NCBI GenBank assembly: GCA_000332255.1
Contig: KB235926.1
Coordinates: 2,430,734 to 2,494,733 of the forward strand
Direction: 5' to 3'
From: a cyanobacterium PCC 7702
Lineage (GTDB): Bacteria; Cyanobacteriota; Cyanobacteriia; Cyanobacteriales; Nostocaceae
DNA: 64,000 bases
Made by a program: the position numbers and the translations under genes. Below, piece after piece: positions 8,918 to 17,832 of this stretch; the first letter of the stretch is position 1, and every line of letters begins with the position of its first letter. The notes below the pieces were generated by a model. The model was not told the origin of the DNA, did no database searches, and saw nothing but the letters and a program-made list of their open reading frames with translations.

Positions 8918-10017
8918 CCAAGCAGTAAAGTACTATTGTTGTCGATGAAGCTCGGTGTACCGCAAGCAGCGATCGCGCCGTATTTTTGAAAAAAATGACG
9001 TATTTGGGCAGGAAAATGGGGATAGTCGAACACAGCGTCTCCACTAGCAATATTTGCCCAAAAGTCTCGCAGATTCGGAGCCAAAGTTTGCGCCTCCTCT
9101 AGGGGAAGGTTGAAAGGAGGTAAAGTTAAAAATTTTACAAGAAAGGGGAAACTGCGATCGCCCATCCATTTTCGTGATGTTTGTTGTAAGTTGGGAAATG
9201 CCGGTACTGACTCGACGCGATAGGACACGATCTGTAACCACTGTCTACCATATTTATCCTTATGAAACTCTAAAACTCGATAAGGATGGGGATAACTAAC
9301 TAAAGAACCAGTGGTAATATCGTATACTCCCTGAGAGCAAGCCACGTCCTGAACGTGCAAATGTCCTGTAAACACAAGCTTGACCTTGTAGCGTCGCAAC
9401 ACCTGTAACAATTCCGCCGCATTGTCCAACATATAACGATTTGCTATGGCATGATGCGATTGATTTGGTAGATGCTCAACCACATTGTGATGTATCATGA
9501 CCAATATCAATTCATCCGTTGCCGTAGCTAAAACTTCTTCCAACCAAAGCAGCTGTTCGTTATCCAATCGTCCTATTTGCTCTCCCCGCTGGTTAAAAGA
9601 ATTAGAATTGAGACCGATTAGCCTTACTCCCGGCAAAACTTGACAGCTGTAGTAGCATTTTTCTGGTTCACTGTAGCCAAATTTACGGTAATAATAAGGA
9701 AAATCTGCAAAGGCAATTGACTGTTGATTCCCCTTGAGCACGGGAACGTCATGGTTTCCCGGAACAACGTAAGTTGGAAAGGGTAACTTTGCTAACCGTT
9801 GTTGCAACCAAGCATGATTGTCAGGTTCGCCGTGCTGAGTTAAATCTCCCGGGAGTAAAAGAAAATCTATATCTAGTTGGGTTAAATGTTCTAAAACACT
9901 TTCCAATGCGGGAATGCTCACTTCTACTAGATGAAAACGATTGGGATGGTTCCAAATCGTGTGAGGACATGCAACGTGTAAATCGCTGACGATGGCAAAG
10001 CGAAAATTAGAAATCAT
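8914..10017 (-). CDS. calcineurin-like metallophosphoesterase
   Basis: A 367-residue cytosolic hydrolase with the full two-metal phosphoesterase motif set in order: SDLH near the N-terminus, GDLTQHGEP, VPGNHDVP, a histidine in MIHHN, and GHLH. The arrangement resembles the Icc/CpdA cyclic-nucleotide phosphodiesterase group, but substrate cannot be told from motifs. About 100 residues follow the last motif, a C-terminal extension of unknown role. The frame continues to a TTG at 10053; the ATG at 10017 is preferred because MISNFRFAIVSDLH puts the first motif at the usual distance from the start. It faces the FIST gene, with 3' ends overlapping by 4 nt. Confidence 0.85.
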   Translation of the reverse strand: MISNFRFAIVSDLHVACPHTIWNHPNRFHLVEVSIPALESVLEHLTQLDIDFLLLPGDLTQHGEPDNHAWLQQRLAKLPFPTYVVPGNHDVPVLKGNQQSIAFADFPYYYRKFGYSEPEKCYYSCQVLPGVRLIGLNSNSFNQRGEQIGRLDNEQLLWLEEVLATATDELILVMIHHNVVEHLPNQSHHAIANRYMLDNAAELLQVLRRYKVKLVFTGHLHVQDVACSQGVYDITTGSLVSYPHPYRVLEFHKDKYGRQWLQIVSYRVESVPAFPNLQQTSRKWMGDRSFPFLVKFLTLPPFNLPLEEAQTLAPNLRDFWANIASGDAVFDYPHFPAQIRHFFQKYGAIAACGTPSFIDNNSTLLLG

Positions 10018-10407
10018 TGCCGAAAGTGCTATCTTAAAAAGCGGCGTTTTCAAAACTCTTTTTTGATGAGTATAACCTCTGCTTTCTTATTTTGCTCAAG
10101 GGCGATCGCGCTTAACATTTTTATACAAAACCCCCGGCTACTCGAGCTGTAATCAAGAAAATAACATTTTTTTCAAATTATTCTTTAATCAGGGAAATAA
10201 AAAATCGGAGAATACACAAAAAAGCAACTACTAGCTACAGTCCTGATGGAATTGGTCATGCGTAAATTAGCTTATATGCTAACCAATAGCTGCGATCGCC
10301 AAAAACATGACAATTATTCTGCTTCTAAACACTAAAAGAACCACTTACTAAGAGCTGGTTACAGCTTGATGTCAATGCATGTGGAAAAATTTCCATTAAC
10401 ATCGAGA
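10018..10407. other. intergenic, no gene recognised
   Basis: Lies between the metallophosphoesterase start and the 3' end of tRNA-Leu. It contains isolated GCGATCGC octamers and AT-rich sequence, with no supported frame. Confidence 0.4.
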
Positions 10408-10747
10408 TGGGGGTGGAGGGACTTGAACCCTCACGACTTTTTACAGTCAACGGATTTTCATTCTCCTGCAGCTTTCGCTACTGTCTAAAATTTTAGACTT
10501 TGAGAATCGGACTCTACCTTTACCCTCGACTTGACGTTAGGGTAGCTCCCGTCGGGTCTCTGCACCTTCCAAGTTAACCTTTGGCTATCGTTTGTTTAGA
10601 AATTGCAATTAACTTGGCTTGGCTCAGGGTTGCCATGTCTGGTAACAGATTTAGGTTTCCCTGAATTTGAGAGCTGTCACTTGCAGGATTTCTCCTTCAA
10701 GGCTCAATTACTCAAGTCCGTAGCGTCTACCGTTCCGCCACACCCCC
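10408..10747 (-). tRNA. trnL-UAA: tRNA-Leu(UAA), interrupted by a group I intron
   Basis: Exons are 10714-10747 (34 nt) and 10408-10458 (51 nt), giving an 85-nt leucine tRNA with a long variable arm. The acceptor stem is perfect (GGGGGTG at 10747-10741 with CACCCCC at 10415-10409), with discriminator A at 10408. The anticodon stem ACGGA/TCCGT closes a loop reading CTTAAAA once spliced, giving anticodon UAA. The T arm contains GGTTCAAGTCC. CCA is not encoded. The intron interrupts the anticodon after its first base, the position known for cyanobacteria and plastids. Confidence 0.96.
10459..10713 (-). ncRNA. group I intron in trnL-UAA
   Basis: A 255-nt self-splicing type intron. The 5' exon ends in U (10714), as needed for the U-G pair at the splice site, and the intron ends in G (10459). 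Conserved core elements can be read on the minus strand: a P-like segment TTCAGGGAAACCTAA, a Q/R-like segment CCTGAGCCAAGCC, and the S-type block GTGCAGAGACCCGACGGGAG followed by CTACCCTAACG. There is no internal open reading frame or homing endonuclease. Size and position match the ancient trnL intron shared by cyanobacteria and chloroplasts. Confidence 0.93.
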
Positions 10748-10978
10748 AGAATTGGGAGCTTAAGGATGATCTTAACTCAGTGAGGCAGTAAATACCTCCT
10801 CGATCTATTGCATCATCATTTTTGCCATTTGCCAACTAGTAATTAGAAAAAATTTTTCTGGATAACCGAACCATAATTGGCAAGTAAGAGACAATCTTTC
10901 CGCAAGTCAACCATTCAGCCTATGATGGAATATAAATCCACCGATTGATAACTTGTTTTCAAAACCGAGAAGAAATTT

Positions 10979-11191
10979 ATGATCGTACCGCTACTGTATT
11001 TAATTTTGGCTGGAGCGTATCTATTCATCATCCCTGGGAGCGTGGTGTTCTACTTGAACAAACGCTGGTATGTAGCTAGCTCTCCAGAGCGTACGTTTAT
11101 GTACTTTTTGGTATTTTTCTTCTTTCCGGGTTTGTTGGTTCTGTCACCGTTTGTGAATTTAAGACCCAAGCCGCGAAAAATTGAAGCTTAA
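10979..11191 (+). CDS. ndhL: NAD(P)H-quinone oxidoreductase subunit L
   Basis: A 70-residue membrane subunit of NDH-1, the complex for cyclic electron flow, respiration and CO2 uptake in cyanobacterial thylakoids. It has two transmembrane helices (about 4-25 and 40-60) flanking the conserved loop [20 protein letters not shown]. The C-terminal tail [12 protein letters not shown] is diagnostic for NdhL (IctA). Length matches the family. It heads a group with the DUF3007 gene (25 bp downstream) and trpA, an order I recall from other cyanobacteria. The ATG at 10979 has AAGAA a few bases upstream. Confidence 0.93.
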   Translation: MIVPLLYLILAGAYLFIIPGSVVFYLNKRWYVASSPERTFMYFLVFFFFPGLLVLSPFVNLRPKPRKIEA

Positions 11192-11216
11192 ACAAATGTG
11201 GATATCGTAATTGCTT

Positions 11217-11528
11217 ATGCGACGCATTGACGCTATTGGAATTGGCTTTGGTATTTTTTTAGCAGGTGGCTTGGTTTATTTGCTGCTGCGACAAGTGGGC
11301 TTAGATAATATCCACGCTGGAATTTGGAGTCAAGCAGTGCTAGTCGCGGGTTTGATTGGTTGGTTGCTAACATATCTTTTCCGTGTAGTTAACCAGAAAA
11401 TGACTTATCACCAACAGCGCCAGCAATACGAACAGGCCTATTTCCAAAAGCGCTTAGCACAATTGTCTGGGGAAGAATTAGAGAAAATTCAAGCTGAAAT
11501 CCAACAGGAAGAACAACATCAGGTATAA
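11217..11528 (+). CDS. DUF3007 family membrane protein
   Basis: A 103-residue protein beginning MRRIDAIGIGFGIFLAGG. It has two hydrophobic helices (about 5-26 and 39-58) followed by a charged, Gln-rich coiled-coil tail of about 45 residues (QQRQQYEQAYFQKRLAQL and onward). This layout and the position after ndhL fit the cyanobacterial/plastid DUF3007 family. In plants and algae the gene is nuclear. Function is not established; the neighbour suggests, without proof, a thylakoid role. The frame opens with TTG at 11211, but the ATG at 11217 is preferred. Confidence 0.82.
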   Translation: MRRIDAIGIGFGIFLAGGLVYLLLRQVGLDNIHAGIWSQAVLVAGLIGWLLTYLFRVVNQKMTYHQQRQQYEQAYFQKRLAQLSGEELEKIQAEIQQEEQHQV

Positions 11529-11625
11529 ATATTGCTTGTCCTTGGTTTGTTGGAGATAGTAATTAGTAGTTGGTTTTTGCTGTTAACCACTGTTTATTTT
11601 ACCCGTGACTGATAACCAATTACAG

Positions 11626-12423
11626 ATGAGTCGGATTTCAGATTGTTTTGAAACTCTAGCACGCAAGCAACAGTGCGGTTTAATTCCATTTATTACTGCT
11701 GGCGATCCCGATATAGAAACAACAGCGGAAGCTTTGCGAATTTTGGATCGTAGTGGTGCTGACCTGATAGAGTTAGGTGTTCCCTATTCCGATCCGCTTG
11801 CAGACGGACCAGTTATTCAAGCTGCTGCTACTCGCGCTTTGCAAAAGGGAACAAACTTAGACCAAGTATTGGAAATGGTGAAAGCCACTATACCGAGCTT
11901 GCGATCGCCTATTATTTTATTTACTTACTACAACCCGATTCTCAATCGCGGCATAGATAAATTTCTCCAGCAAATTGCAGCCGCTGGCGTAGCAGGATTA
12001 GTAGTACCCGATCTTCCTTTAGAAGAGGCTTCAAGCCTACTGCAACCAGCTGCAAAAATGGGAATTGACCTGACGTTGTTGGTGGCCCCCACTAGTTCTG
12101 CGGAACGGATGGAAGCTATTGCTCGTGCTTCCCAAGGATTTATTTATTTGGTCAGCGTTACCGGCGTTACCGGTATGCGCTCGCAAATGGAAAAACGAGT
12201 ATCAAATTTATTAAAACAAATACGTAATGTAACTGATAAACCGATCGGGGTGGGCTTTGGCATTTCCCAAGCAGAGCAAGCTCGTCAAGTCAAAGATTGG
12301 GGAGCGGATGCGGCAATTGTTGGCAGTGCGTTCGTCAAACGCCTGGCAGAAGGTACTCCCCAACAAGGGCTAAAGGCAATTGCCGAGTTTTGTCACAGTC
12401 TCAAAACAGCGATCGCAAGCTGA
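11626..12423 (+). CDS. trpA: tryptophan synthase alpha subunit
   Basis: Cleaves indole-3-glycerol phosphate to indole and glyceraldehyde 3-phosphate and passes indole to TrpB. The TIM-barrel signature is complete: [11 protein letters not shown] at the N-terminus, catalytic Glu49 and Asp60 within [24 protein letters not shown], and the phosphate-binding GVGFGIS with [10 protein letters not shown] near the C-terminus. The protein has 265 residues, the family size. A GTG at 11605 would add seven residues; the ATG at 11626 (MSRISDCFE) aligns with usual cyanobacterial starts. It follows ndhL and DUF3007 on the same strand after a 97-bp gap. Confidence 0.96.
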   Translation: MSRISDCFETLARKQQCGLIPFITAGDPDIETTAEALRILDRSGADLIELGVPYSDPLADGPVIQAAATRALQKGTNLDQVLEMVKATIPSLRSPIILFTYYNPILNRGIDKFLQQIAAAGVAGLVVPDLPLEEASSLLQPAAKMGIDLTLLVAPTSSAERMEAIARASQGFIYLVSVTGVTGMRSQMEKRVSNLLKQIRNVTDKPIGVGFGISQAEQARQVKDWGADAAIVGSAFVKRLAEGTPQQGLKAIAEFCHSLKTAIAS

Positions 12424-12668
12424 AAAGCACAGACTTGGCAAGGTAGATAAAAAAGTTTAATGCTAACAGTTTTTTTCACCTTCCTTGGTAGACAATTTAA
12501 CAAATATGATCTTGAATATATTTAAGTAGAAAGGAAGCAGTTTTTACTGCTAATAGGGTGTGGCTGTTATACAAATTTTGCAGTAGACTAGTAATTTTAC
12601 GGTTATGAGTGTGAGAGCATATCAAGCAAAATATATCCCCATAGGGTTGCTGTGCAGAGGTAAGGGCA

Positions 12669-13316
12669 ATGAGTGAGAGCATGGCATTTATAGGCGGAGT
12701 TGCTGTAGCAGGACTAGCAGCTATTTTATTGCTCAAGGGAACGGGAACTTCTCTACAACAGCCAAATATCGCCGTGGCTCCCCAATTTCCAGCGGGTGTA
12801 ATTCCGGGAGTGATGCAGCAACCGCCAACATACAACCCCTATGTACAGCAATCTCCTTCTCCAGCACCCAGCGGCCCTAGTATCGACGAGCGCGTAGCCA
12901 TCGAACGAGTCAAAATAGAAAATGAAATGCTCAAGCGGGAAAACGAGCAACTCAAAAACCAGCTGCAGCAAATGCAACAAGCCCAGCTGCAAACTTATAA
13001 CTATCAGTGGCAACTAAACGCTCAACAAAATCAGAACGCCGCCGCGCAAATGCAGCAGCAATCTCAAAATCAGTGGTGGTCTTCACCAATCGCTTGGGCG
13101 GTAGGGGGTATGTTCCTGACTATTGGCGGAGGTATTGTTGTGGCGGGAGTACTATCCTTATTCTCTCCTAAACAGCGCCAAACCCGCACGGTGCAAGTGA
13201 TTCATCCCTATGCTGGCTCTACAGCGCCCTTAATTCCGGTACGCAGGACGGAGTTTCTACCACCACACGCAGAAGCAAGACAGGTCGATATGCCAGAGTA
13301 TGAAGACTCTTTTTGA
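12669..13316 (+). CDS. hypothetical protein with two membrane helices and a coiled coil
   Basis: A 215-residue protein that I do not recognise. It has a hydrophobic helix at residues 5-24, a Pro/Gln-rich stretch to about 70, a strongly charged coiled coil at 75-102 (ERVAIERVKIENEMLKREN and onward), a Gln/Asn-rich linker to about 135, a second membrane helix at 140-167 (a Gly/Val-rich segment), and a short cytoplasmic-looking tail ending EYEDSF. GAGGTAA lies upstream of the ATG, a fair ribosome binding site. The two helices separated by a coiled coil suggest a membrane scaffold, but there is no functional evidence. Confidence 0.65.
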   Translation: MSESMAFIGGVAVAGLAAILLLKGTGTSLQQPNIAVAPQFPAGVIPGVMQQPPTYNPYVQQSPSPAPSGPSIDERVAIERVKIENEMLKRENEQLKNQLQQMQQAQLQTYNYQWQLNAQQNQNAAAQMQQQSQNQWWSSPIAWAVGGMFLTIGGGIVVAGVLSLFSPKQRQTRTVQVIHPYAGSTAPLIPVRRTEFLPPHAEARQVDMPEYEDSF

Positions 13317-13344
13317 AGAAGCTCGATCGATGTAAATAGCTGTT

Positions 13345-15993
13345 TTAGCTATTAATTGCTCCTCTGACTAAAATAACCGTACAATCCACACCAGAAGCAA
13401 TTGCTTCTGGAATATTTCCTTTGATTACCTGTCGTAGCATTCCCTCACGAGAAGCACCTAAAACTACTACATCGTAGCCTTCAGTTTTAACTAGATTAAT
13501 AATGCCTTCACTGACGGAAGTGGCTTGAATGGGTGCTGCGGTAACAGTACTGGATAATTGCCGGCGACGCACCAGCTGGAGAACAGCTTCTTCTAAAATT
13601 TTCATATCCGGTTCTGACTCCGATGGTTTAAACACCCGTGTGAGGCGAATTTTCGGGTTTTTTGCCAATGTTACCAAAGCAGGTAGCAATTTGATGGCAA
13701 CGCGAGCGTTGGGACCACCGGCCATGGGTACTAGCCAACGCTCGAACACAAAAGCAGGCGCCTTCAAGACGTGCGAGGAAGAGGATTCCTCTTTTTTGGC
13801 GTGTTTGCATCCCAACTTGACCAATACCACTTCACAATCAGCTTGGCGAATCACGGTATCTACCACATCCCCAAAAATACGACCAGGAGTAGAAGTACTA
13901 CCTTTCCAACCCATCAAAATCATGTTGATATGTCTTTCTTGGATAGTTTCTAAAATAGCTTGGGCGACATCGTGGGCGACTCGAATTTGCGCGTGTACGG
14001 ATATTCGCCATTTTTTACCCAAAACTTCGGCATTTCGCAGCAATCGCCGGCTTTTTGCAGTTCTGACCGGTGTTTCGCTAGGGGAAGTTTGGCGGGAAAC
14101 CAGAATTACCTGCAAACATTCAATTTCATAATGGCGATCGCGGGCAATGGCTGCTCCCATTTGCAAAAGCGTTGCTGCTGTTTCTGGATTGAAGAGCGGA
14201 ATTAACAATCGACCTCTACCAATACTGGGCGATCGCGTTTGATAAACCACGTAAGAAGGTTCCGGTTGGGGTCCCCGTTCTCTTTTTTTACAGTTGAGAC
14301 TGTCTGCTTCTGCGCGGATGATATCGGCTCTAGTAATTATTCCAACTAACTTTCGCCCTTCTACTACCGGCAAACGACTGATTTGATAGCGGTCTAGTAA
14401 ATAGAGTACATCGGCCAAGTTATGTTTGGGGGTCACTGTTACCGGTCGCGGTGTCATGATTGCTCGTACAAAAGTAGATGTAGCCAAGTTGCGATCGCGT
14501 ATCTTCAGTAAATCGCTTTGAGTCAAAATTCCGACTAATTTTCCTTGTTCTACAACCGGAAAACCTCGATGGTGGGAGCAGCAAAAAACTTGTACTACCT
14601 CATCCAAAGTCATCTCGGCGTCAAAAGTTTCTACCCGTCGCTGCATCACTTCAGCTGCTGTTAGTTTTGTCAATACACCCTCAATGGGAGTTGGTTTTTC
14701 GATATCGATACCGCTCAGCTGTAAAAGTTTGCTGTACAGCGATCCTGGCATCAGCTTGTCAGCAACTAGGTAGGATGTCACAGAGCTAATCATCAAAGGC
14801 AAGACTAAATTAAAATCCGTTGTCATTTCGAATACGATCACAATTGCCGTGATCGGCACTTTTGAGACGGCACTAAAAAAAGCTCCCATTCCTGCCAAAG
14901 CATAGGTAGTCTTGGAACCAAATCCAAACAACCTGACTTCGGCAGTGCCGACAATGTATCCCAAACAACAACCTAATATCAAACTAGGGGCAAATAACCC
15001 TCCTGGAGCTCCCGAACCAAATGCTATTAAGGTGAGAAAAAACTGAGCGCCAAAGGCTAGTAAAGCCAAGGAAGCATTTGCTTCTCCAGCGATGACAAAT
15101 TCTCGCAGACCAGTGTTATCTCGGTAAGCTGCGGGCAAAAAGGTGACTATAATCCCTGAGATAAATCCTGCTAAAGCTACTTTTGTGGATAAGCTAACAC
15201 GTAATTTTCGATATAGTTTTATACTTTCAATAATTCCCCAATTAAATAATGCCGCCAACAATCCTGCGAAAATGCCCAACACCAGGAAAGAGGGAATTTC
15301 TAGGATCGAGAAACTACTTAGGGATTGATTTAGCTCTAAGTTTAATAACAAACTGCGACCACCTAATAAACGAGAAACAACTCCGCCAATAAACGAAGCA
15401 ACAATCGCGACTCCCAAAGTCAGACCTGATAAATCTTGCAGCAACTCTTCCACAACAAACAATACTCCCGCAATGGGAGCATTAAAAGCTGCTGCTAAAC
15501 CTGCACCTGCACCTGCTGCAATCATTTGGTGTCGGTGGTTGGGGGAAGTGGGAACCAAGCGACTCATTCCCCCTGCTAAACCAGCGCCAACTTGTACCGT
15601 GGGTCCTTGTCTTCCCAAAGTTATCCCCGAACCCAGGGCGATCGTGGCACTTAGTAGCTTGATAATTGCTACTCGCCAGGAAAGTTTTACAGGTACATTA
15701 GCAAGAGCAGCTTTAACTTGGGGAATTCCACTACCAGCTGCTTCTGGAGCTAGTCTTTCTACTAAAAAGCCTGCTAAAAATCCAAAGCTACAACCAATTA
15801 TGGGTAGAACCACCCCTGCTGGAAGGATGTGGGAAGTTTGAACTCGCCATGTTCCTAACCATCCCGAGCCAAACTTTAGCAATACAGCACACACAGCAGC
15901 GAGTATACCGATAATACAAGCTTCTGCGATCGCAAGACCTCTTCTCGGTTGCCAGACACTACGAATCCACTCTCGTAGAAAAGGGGGCGACAT
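13345..15993 (-). CDS. ClC-family chloride channel/transporter with CBS pair and two UspA-like domains
   Basis: An 882-residue membrane protein. The ClC core (about 1-435) carries the anion-binding signatures GSGIP at 87-91 (serine), GRQGP at 127-131, the EE pair at 182-183 that includes the internal proton-glutamate position, and GSGAPGGLFAPS further on. Two CBS domains follow (about 445-570), which usually bind adenine nucleotides, then two UspA-like domains to the C-terminus (RGRLLIPLFNPETA and later RWLVPMAGGPNARVA, ending in VVLGASREGML). Notably the gating glutamate of GREGP is Gln129 here. In E. coli ClC-ec1 the matching E148Q change uncouples proton exchange, so channel-like conduction is possible. 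This is inference from motif position. Confidence 0.92.
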   Translation of the reverse strand: MSPPFLREWIRSVWQPRRGLAIAEACIIGILAAVCAVLLKFGSGWLGTWRVQTSHILPAGVVLPIIGCSFGFLAGFLVERLAPEAAGSGIPQVKAALANVPVKLSWRVAIIKLLSATIALGSGITLGRQGPTVQVGAGLAGGMSRLVPTSPNHRHQMIAAGAGAGLAAAFNAPIAGVLFVVEELLQDLSGLTLGVAIVASFIGGVVSRLLGGRSLLLNLELNQSLSSFSILEIPSFLVLGIFAGLLAALFNWGIIESIKLYRKLRVSLSTKVALAGFISGIIVTFLPAAYRDNTGLREFVIAGEANASLALLAFGAQFFLTLIAFGSGAPGGLFAPSLILGCCLGYIVGTAEVRLFGFGSKTTYALAGMGAFFSAVSKVPITAIVIVFEMTTDFNLVLPLMISSVTSYLVADKLMPGSLYSKLLQLSGIDIEKPTPIEGVLTKLTAAEVMQRRVETFDAEMTLDEVVQVFCCSHHRGFPVVEQGKLVGILTQSDLLKIRDRNLATSTFVRAIMTPRPVTVTPKHNLADVLYLLDRYQISRLPVVEGRKLVGIITRADIIRAEADSLNCKKRERGPQPEPSYVVYQTRSPSIGRGRLLIPLFNPETAATLLQMGAAIARDRHYEIECLQVILVSRQTSPSETPVRTAKSRRLLRNAEVLGKKWRISVHAQIRVAHDVAQAILETIQERHINMILMGWKGSTSTPGRIFGDVVDTVIRQADCEVVLVKLGCKHAKKEESSSSHVLKAPAFVFERWLVPMAGGPNARVAIKLLPALVTLAKNPKIRLTRVFKPSESEPDMKILEEAVLQLVRRRQLSSTVTAAPIQATSVSEGIINLVKTEGYDVVVLGASREGMLRQVIKGNIPEAIASGVDCTVILVRGAINS

Positions 15994-16452
15994 AAGGATT
16001 AAAAAATTATTTCGTTGTTAACCAAGCAAACGTAAAATCTGATTCCTACCTTTTGGAAATTCCTAATTAAATTTCACATTTTCAGTAGTAATTACTACAA
16101 ATTTCCAGTTAGCAATTAACTTTTCCATGTGATTGGCAAAAGTTAAACGTGGCGATTCTACTTTTTCTTTTTTCTCTATCCTCCATAAAATTCCCAATAA
16201 TGAAATTGCGGAACTAAGGCCAATCTTTTGACAGCATGTTCCTAGTCCGCCTTACTTTTTCAAATACAACAGTTCCATCCTAGCTAGCTATGCTAGCTTC
16301 TGCACCTAAAGAAGCTGCTCCAGAAGGATAATCTCATATTTTGCAATCCTGTCCTCAAGACAAGTCAAGCTCGAAAAAACTAACAGAGTTTGATAAAGTT
16401 TGTTCAATAAAAACTACTCTATCAAGCTAAATACTATTCCGGCTTAATTTAA
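15994..16452. other. intergenic, no gene recognised
   Basis: A 459-bp AT-rich gap between the ClC start and the 3' end of the PmbA-like gene. It includes a short palindrome GCTAGCTATGCTAGC, but no frame, tRNA or terminator with a clear U-tract. Confidence 0.4.
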
Positions 16453-17766
16453 TTAACTGTTTTTGCCTGTGGTGGATAGTCCTTCTACAATTAGAGAAGG
16501 GGTATAACAAGAACCGTTCCAATCAGCATCTCCACCCAATTTAACCAATTGTTTGAGAGCTGTGTAGACATTACCAGCCACCATTGTATCCTTAACGCGC
16601 CCGATCACCTGGCCGTTTTGAATGCGATATCCAAGATCGACATTAATAGAAAAGTCACCAGAAAGACCGCCACCACTACCGAGCATTTGATCCACAATTA
16701 AACCGTCGTCTAGTTGTTGAATTAATTGTTGTAGGGTTCCCGAACCGGGTTGAATGAGGAAATTAAATAAACCAGGAGTGGGATAGCTACCTAAACCAGG
16801 ACGAAAACCATTACCGGTGGAGGGAATGTGAAGTTGGCTACCAGTGGTGCGATCGCAGTAAAAATTTTGCAAGACTCCGTTTTGAATAAATACCAAAGAT
16901 TGAGTAGGTGTTCCTTCGTCATCAAAGGGACAGCTGTAGGGACCTGCTTGGGGGTCTTGATAGATAGTAAGCAAGGGGGAAACTACCTGTTTACCAATTC
17001 GTTCTCCCCAAGGAGAGGCCTTTTCCAAAACTCGCTTTCCGTTTAAAGCTGCTTGTACAGTACCCCAAAGCATATCAGCCGCTTTGGAAGTAAACAAAAC
17101 AGGAACGCGACTGCTACAAGAAGGAACATTTTGTTTTGCCCAATCTAGCCGCTGTAAAATTTGTTGAGCAACTTTGCCTGGTTGAAGATTTCCGCGTTCG
17201 GTTTCACCATCAGAAACGCTTAAAAAATCGTCTCCCCGTACCCATTCGGCGGATATGTAACAGCTTAGCGTCGTGTCTGTGTAGTAGCAATCTAAACCTT
17301 TGGTGTTGACGAGTCTGGTAGTTTCCACATCGCATTCCCAGTCACCGTTACAAATAACTTCCGGGTAAGCTTCACGAATTAAGGCGATTGTTTCTTTACC
17401 CCATTCCACCAGCTTTTCGACCGGTACATCTTCTCCCAGATCTGGGTAAAAGGGTTGGAAGTTACCGTTTAATTCTACAGCCTCTGGTTGGTTCAATTGG
17501 CTTAAAGACACGGCGCGTTCTACGAGTGCTTGCGGTTCTACATTTCCGTAGGCTACTGCTAGTCCTGGACGTCCCTTGTACCACAGGCGCAAAGCTGTTC
17601 CTTCTGATTGGTTGGTTTCTAATTGTTTGAGGCGATTGGCCTCAAAAAATACTGGTCGAGAAAGCGATCGCGACTGATACACCTCAGCTGCTTCTGCTCC
17701 AGACTTTAAAGCTAGTTCCAGCAACTGTTCTGCTCGTGGCTCTTGATGTATATTTTTATACTCCAT
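16453..17766 (-). CDS. TldD/PmbA family metalloprotease-like protein (TldE/PmbA type)
   Basis: A 437-residue cytosolic protein of the TldD/TldE family. In characterised systems TldD is the catalytic zinc subunit and TldE (PmbA) its partner, together degrading peptides such as microcin precursors or CcdA. This sequence lacks the HExxxH motif of TldD, so it is the PmbA/TldE type. Typical segments are GTALRLWYKGRPGLAVAYGN near residue 56, PFDDEGTPTQ in the middle, and DMLGSGGG-like QMLGSGGGLSGDFSINVDLGY near the end. The start MEYKNIHQEP uses the ATG at 17766. The tab2-like gene lies 66 bp upstream on the same strand. No tldD gene is seen in the window. Confidence 0.9.
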   Translation of the reverse strand: MEYKNIHQEPRAEQLLELALKSGAEAAEVYQSRSLSRPVFFEANRLKQLETNQSEGTALRLWYKGRPGLAVAYGNVEPQALVERAVSLSQLNQPEAVELNGNFQPFYPDLGEDVPVEKLVEWGKETIALIREAYPEVICNGDWECDVETTRLVNTKGLDCYYTDTTLSCYISAEWVRGDDFLSVSDGETERGNLQPGKVAQQILQRLDWAKQNVPSCSSRVPVLFTSKAADMLWGTVQAALNGKRVLEKASPWGERIGKQVVSPLLTIYQDPQAGPYSCPFDDEGTPTQSLVFIQNGVLQNFYCDRTTGSQLHIPSTGNGFRPGLGSYPTPGLFNFLIQPGSGTLQQLIQQLDDGLIVDQMLGSGGGLSGDFSINVDLGYRIQNGQVIGRVKDTMVAGNVYTALKQLVKLGGDADWNGSCYTPSLIVEGLSTTGKNS

Positions 17767-17832
17767 ACTTGTGGCTCGTTACTTGCCAATGGCTAATTGC
17801 GCTCATTACCATTAGCTCATTCCCAATTCACT

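Noticed and set aside
13529-14131. 200-codon plus-strand frame opposite the ClC gene
   Set aside because: Antisense shadow of the UspA-like region; composition is not protein-like.
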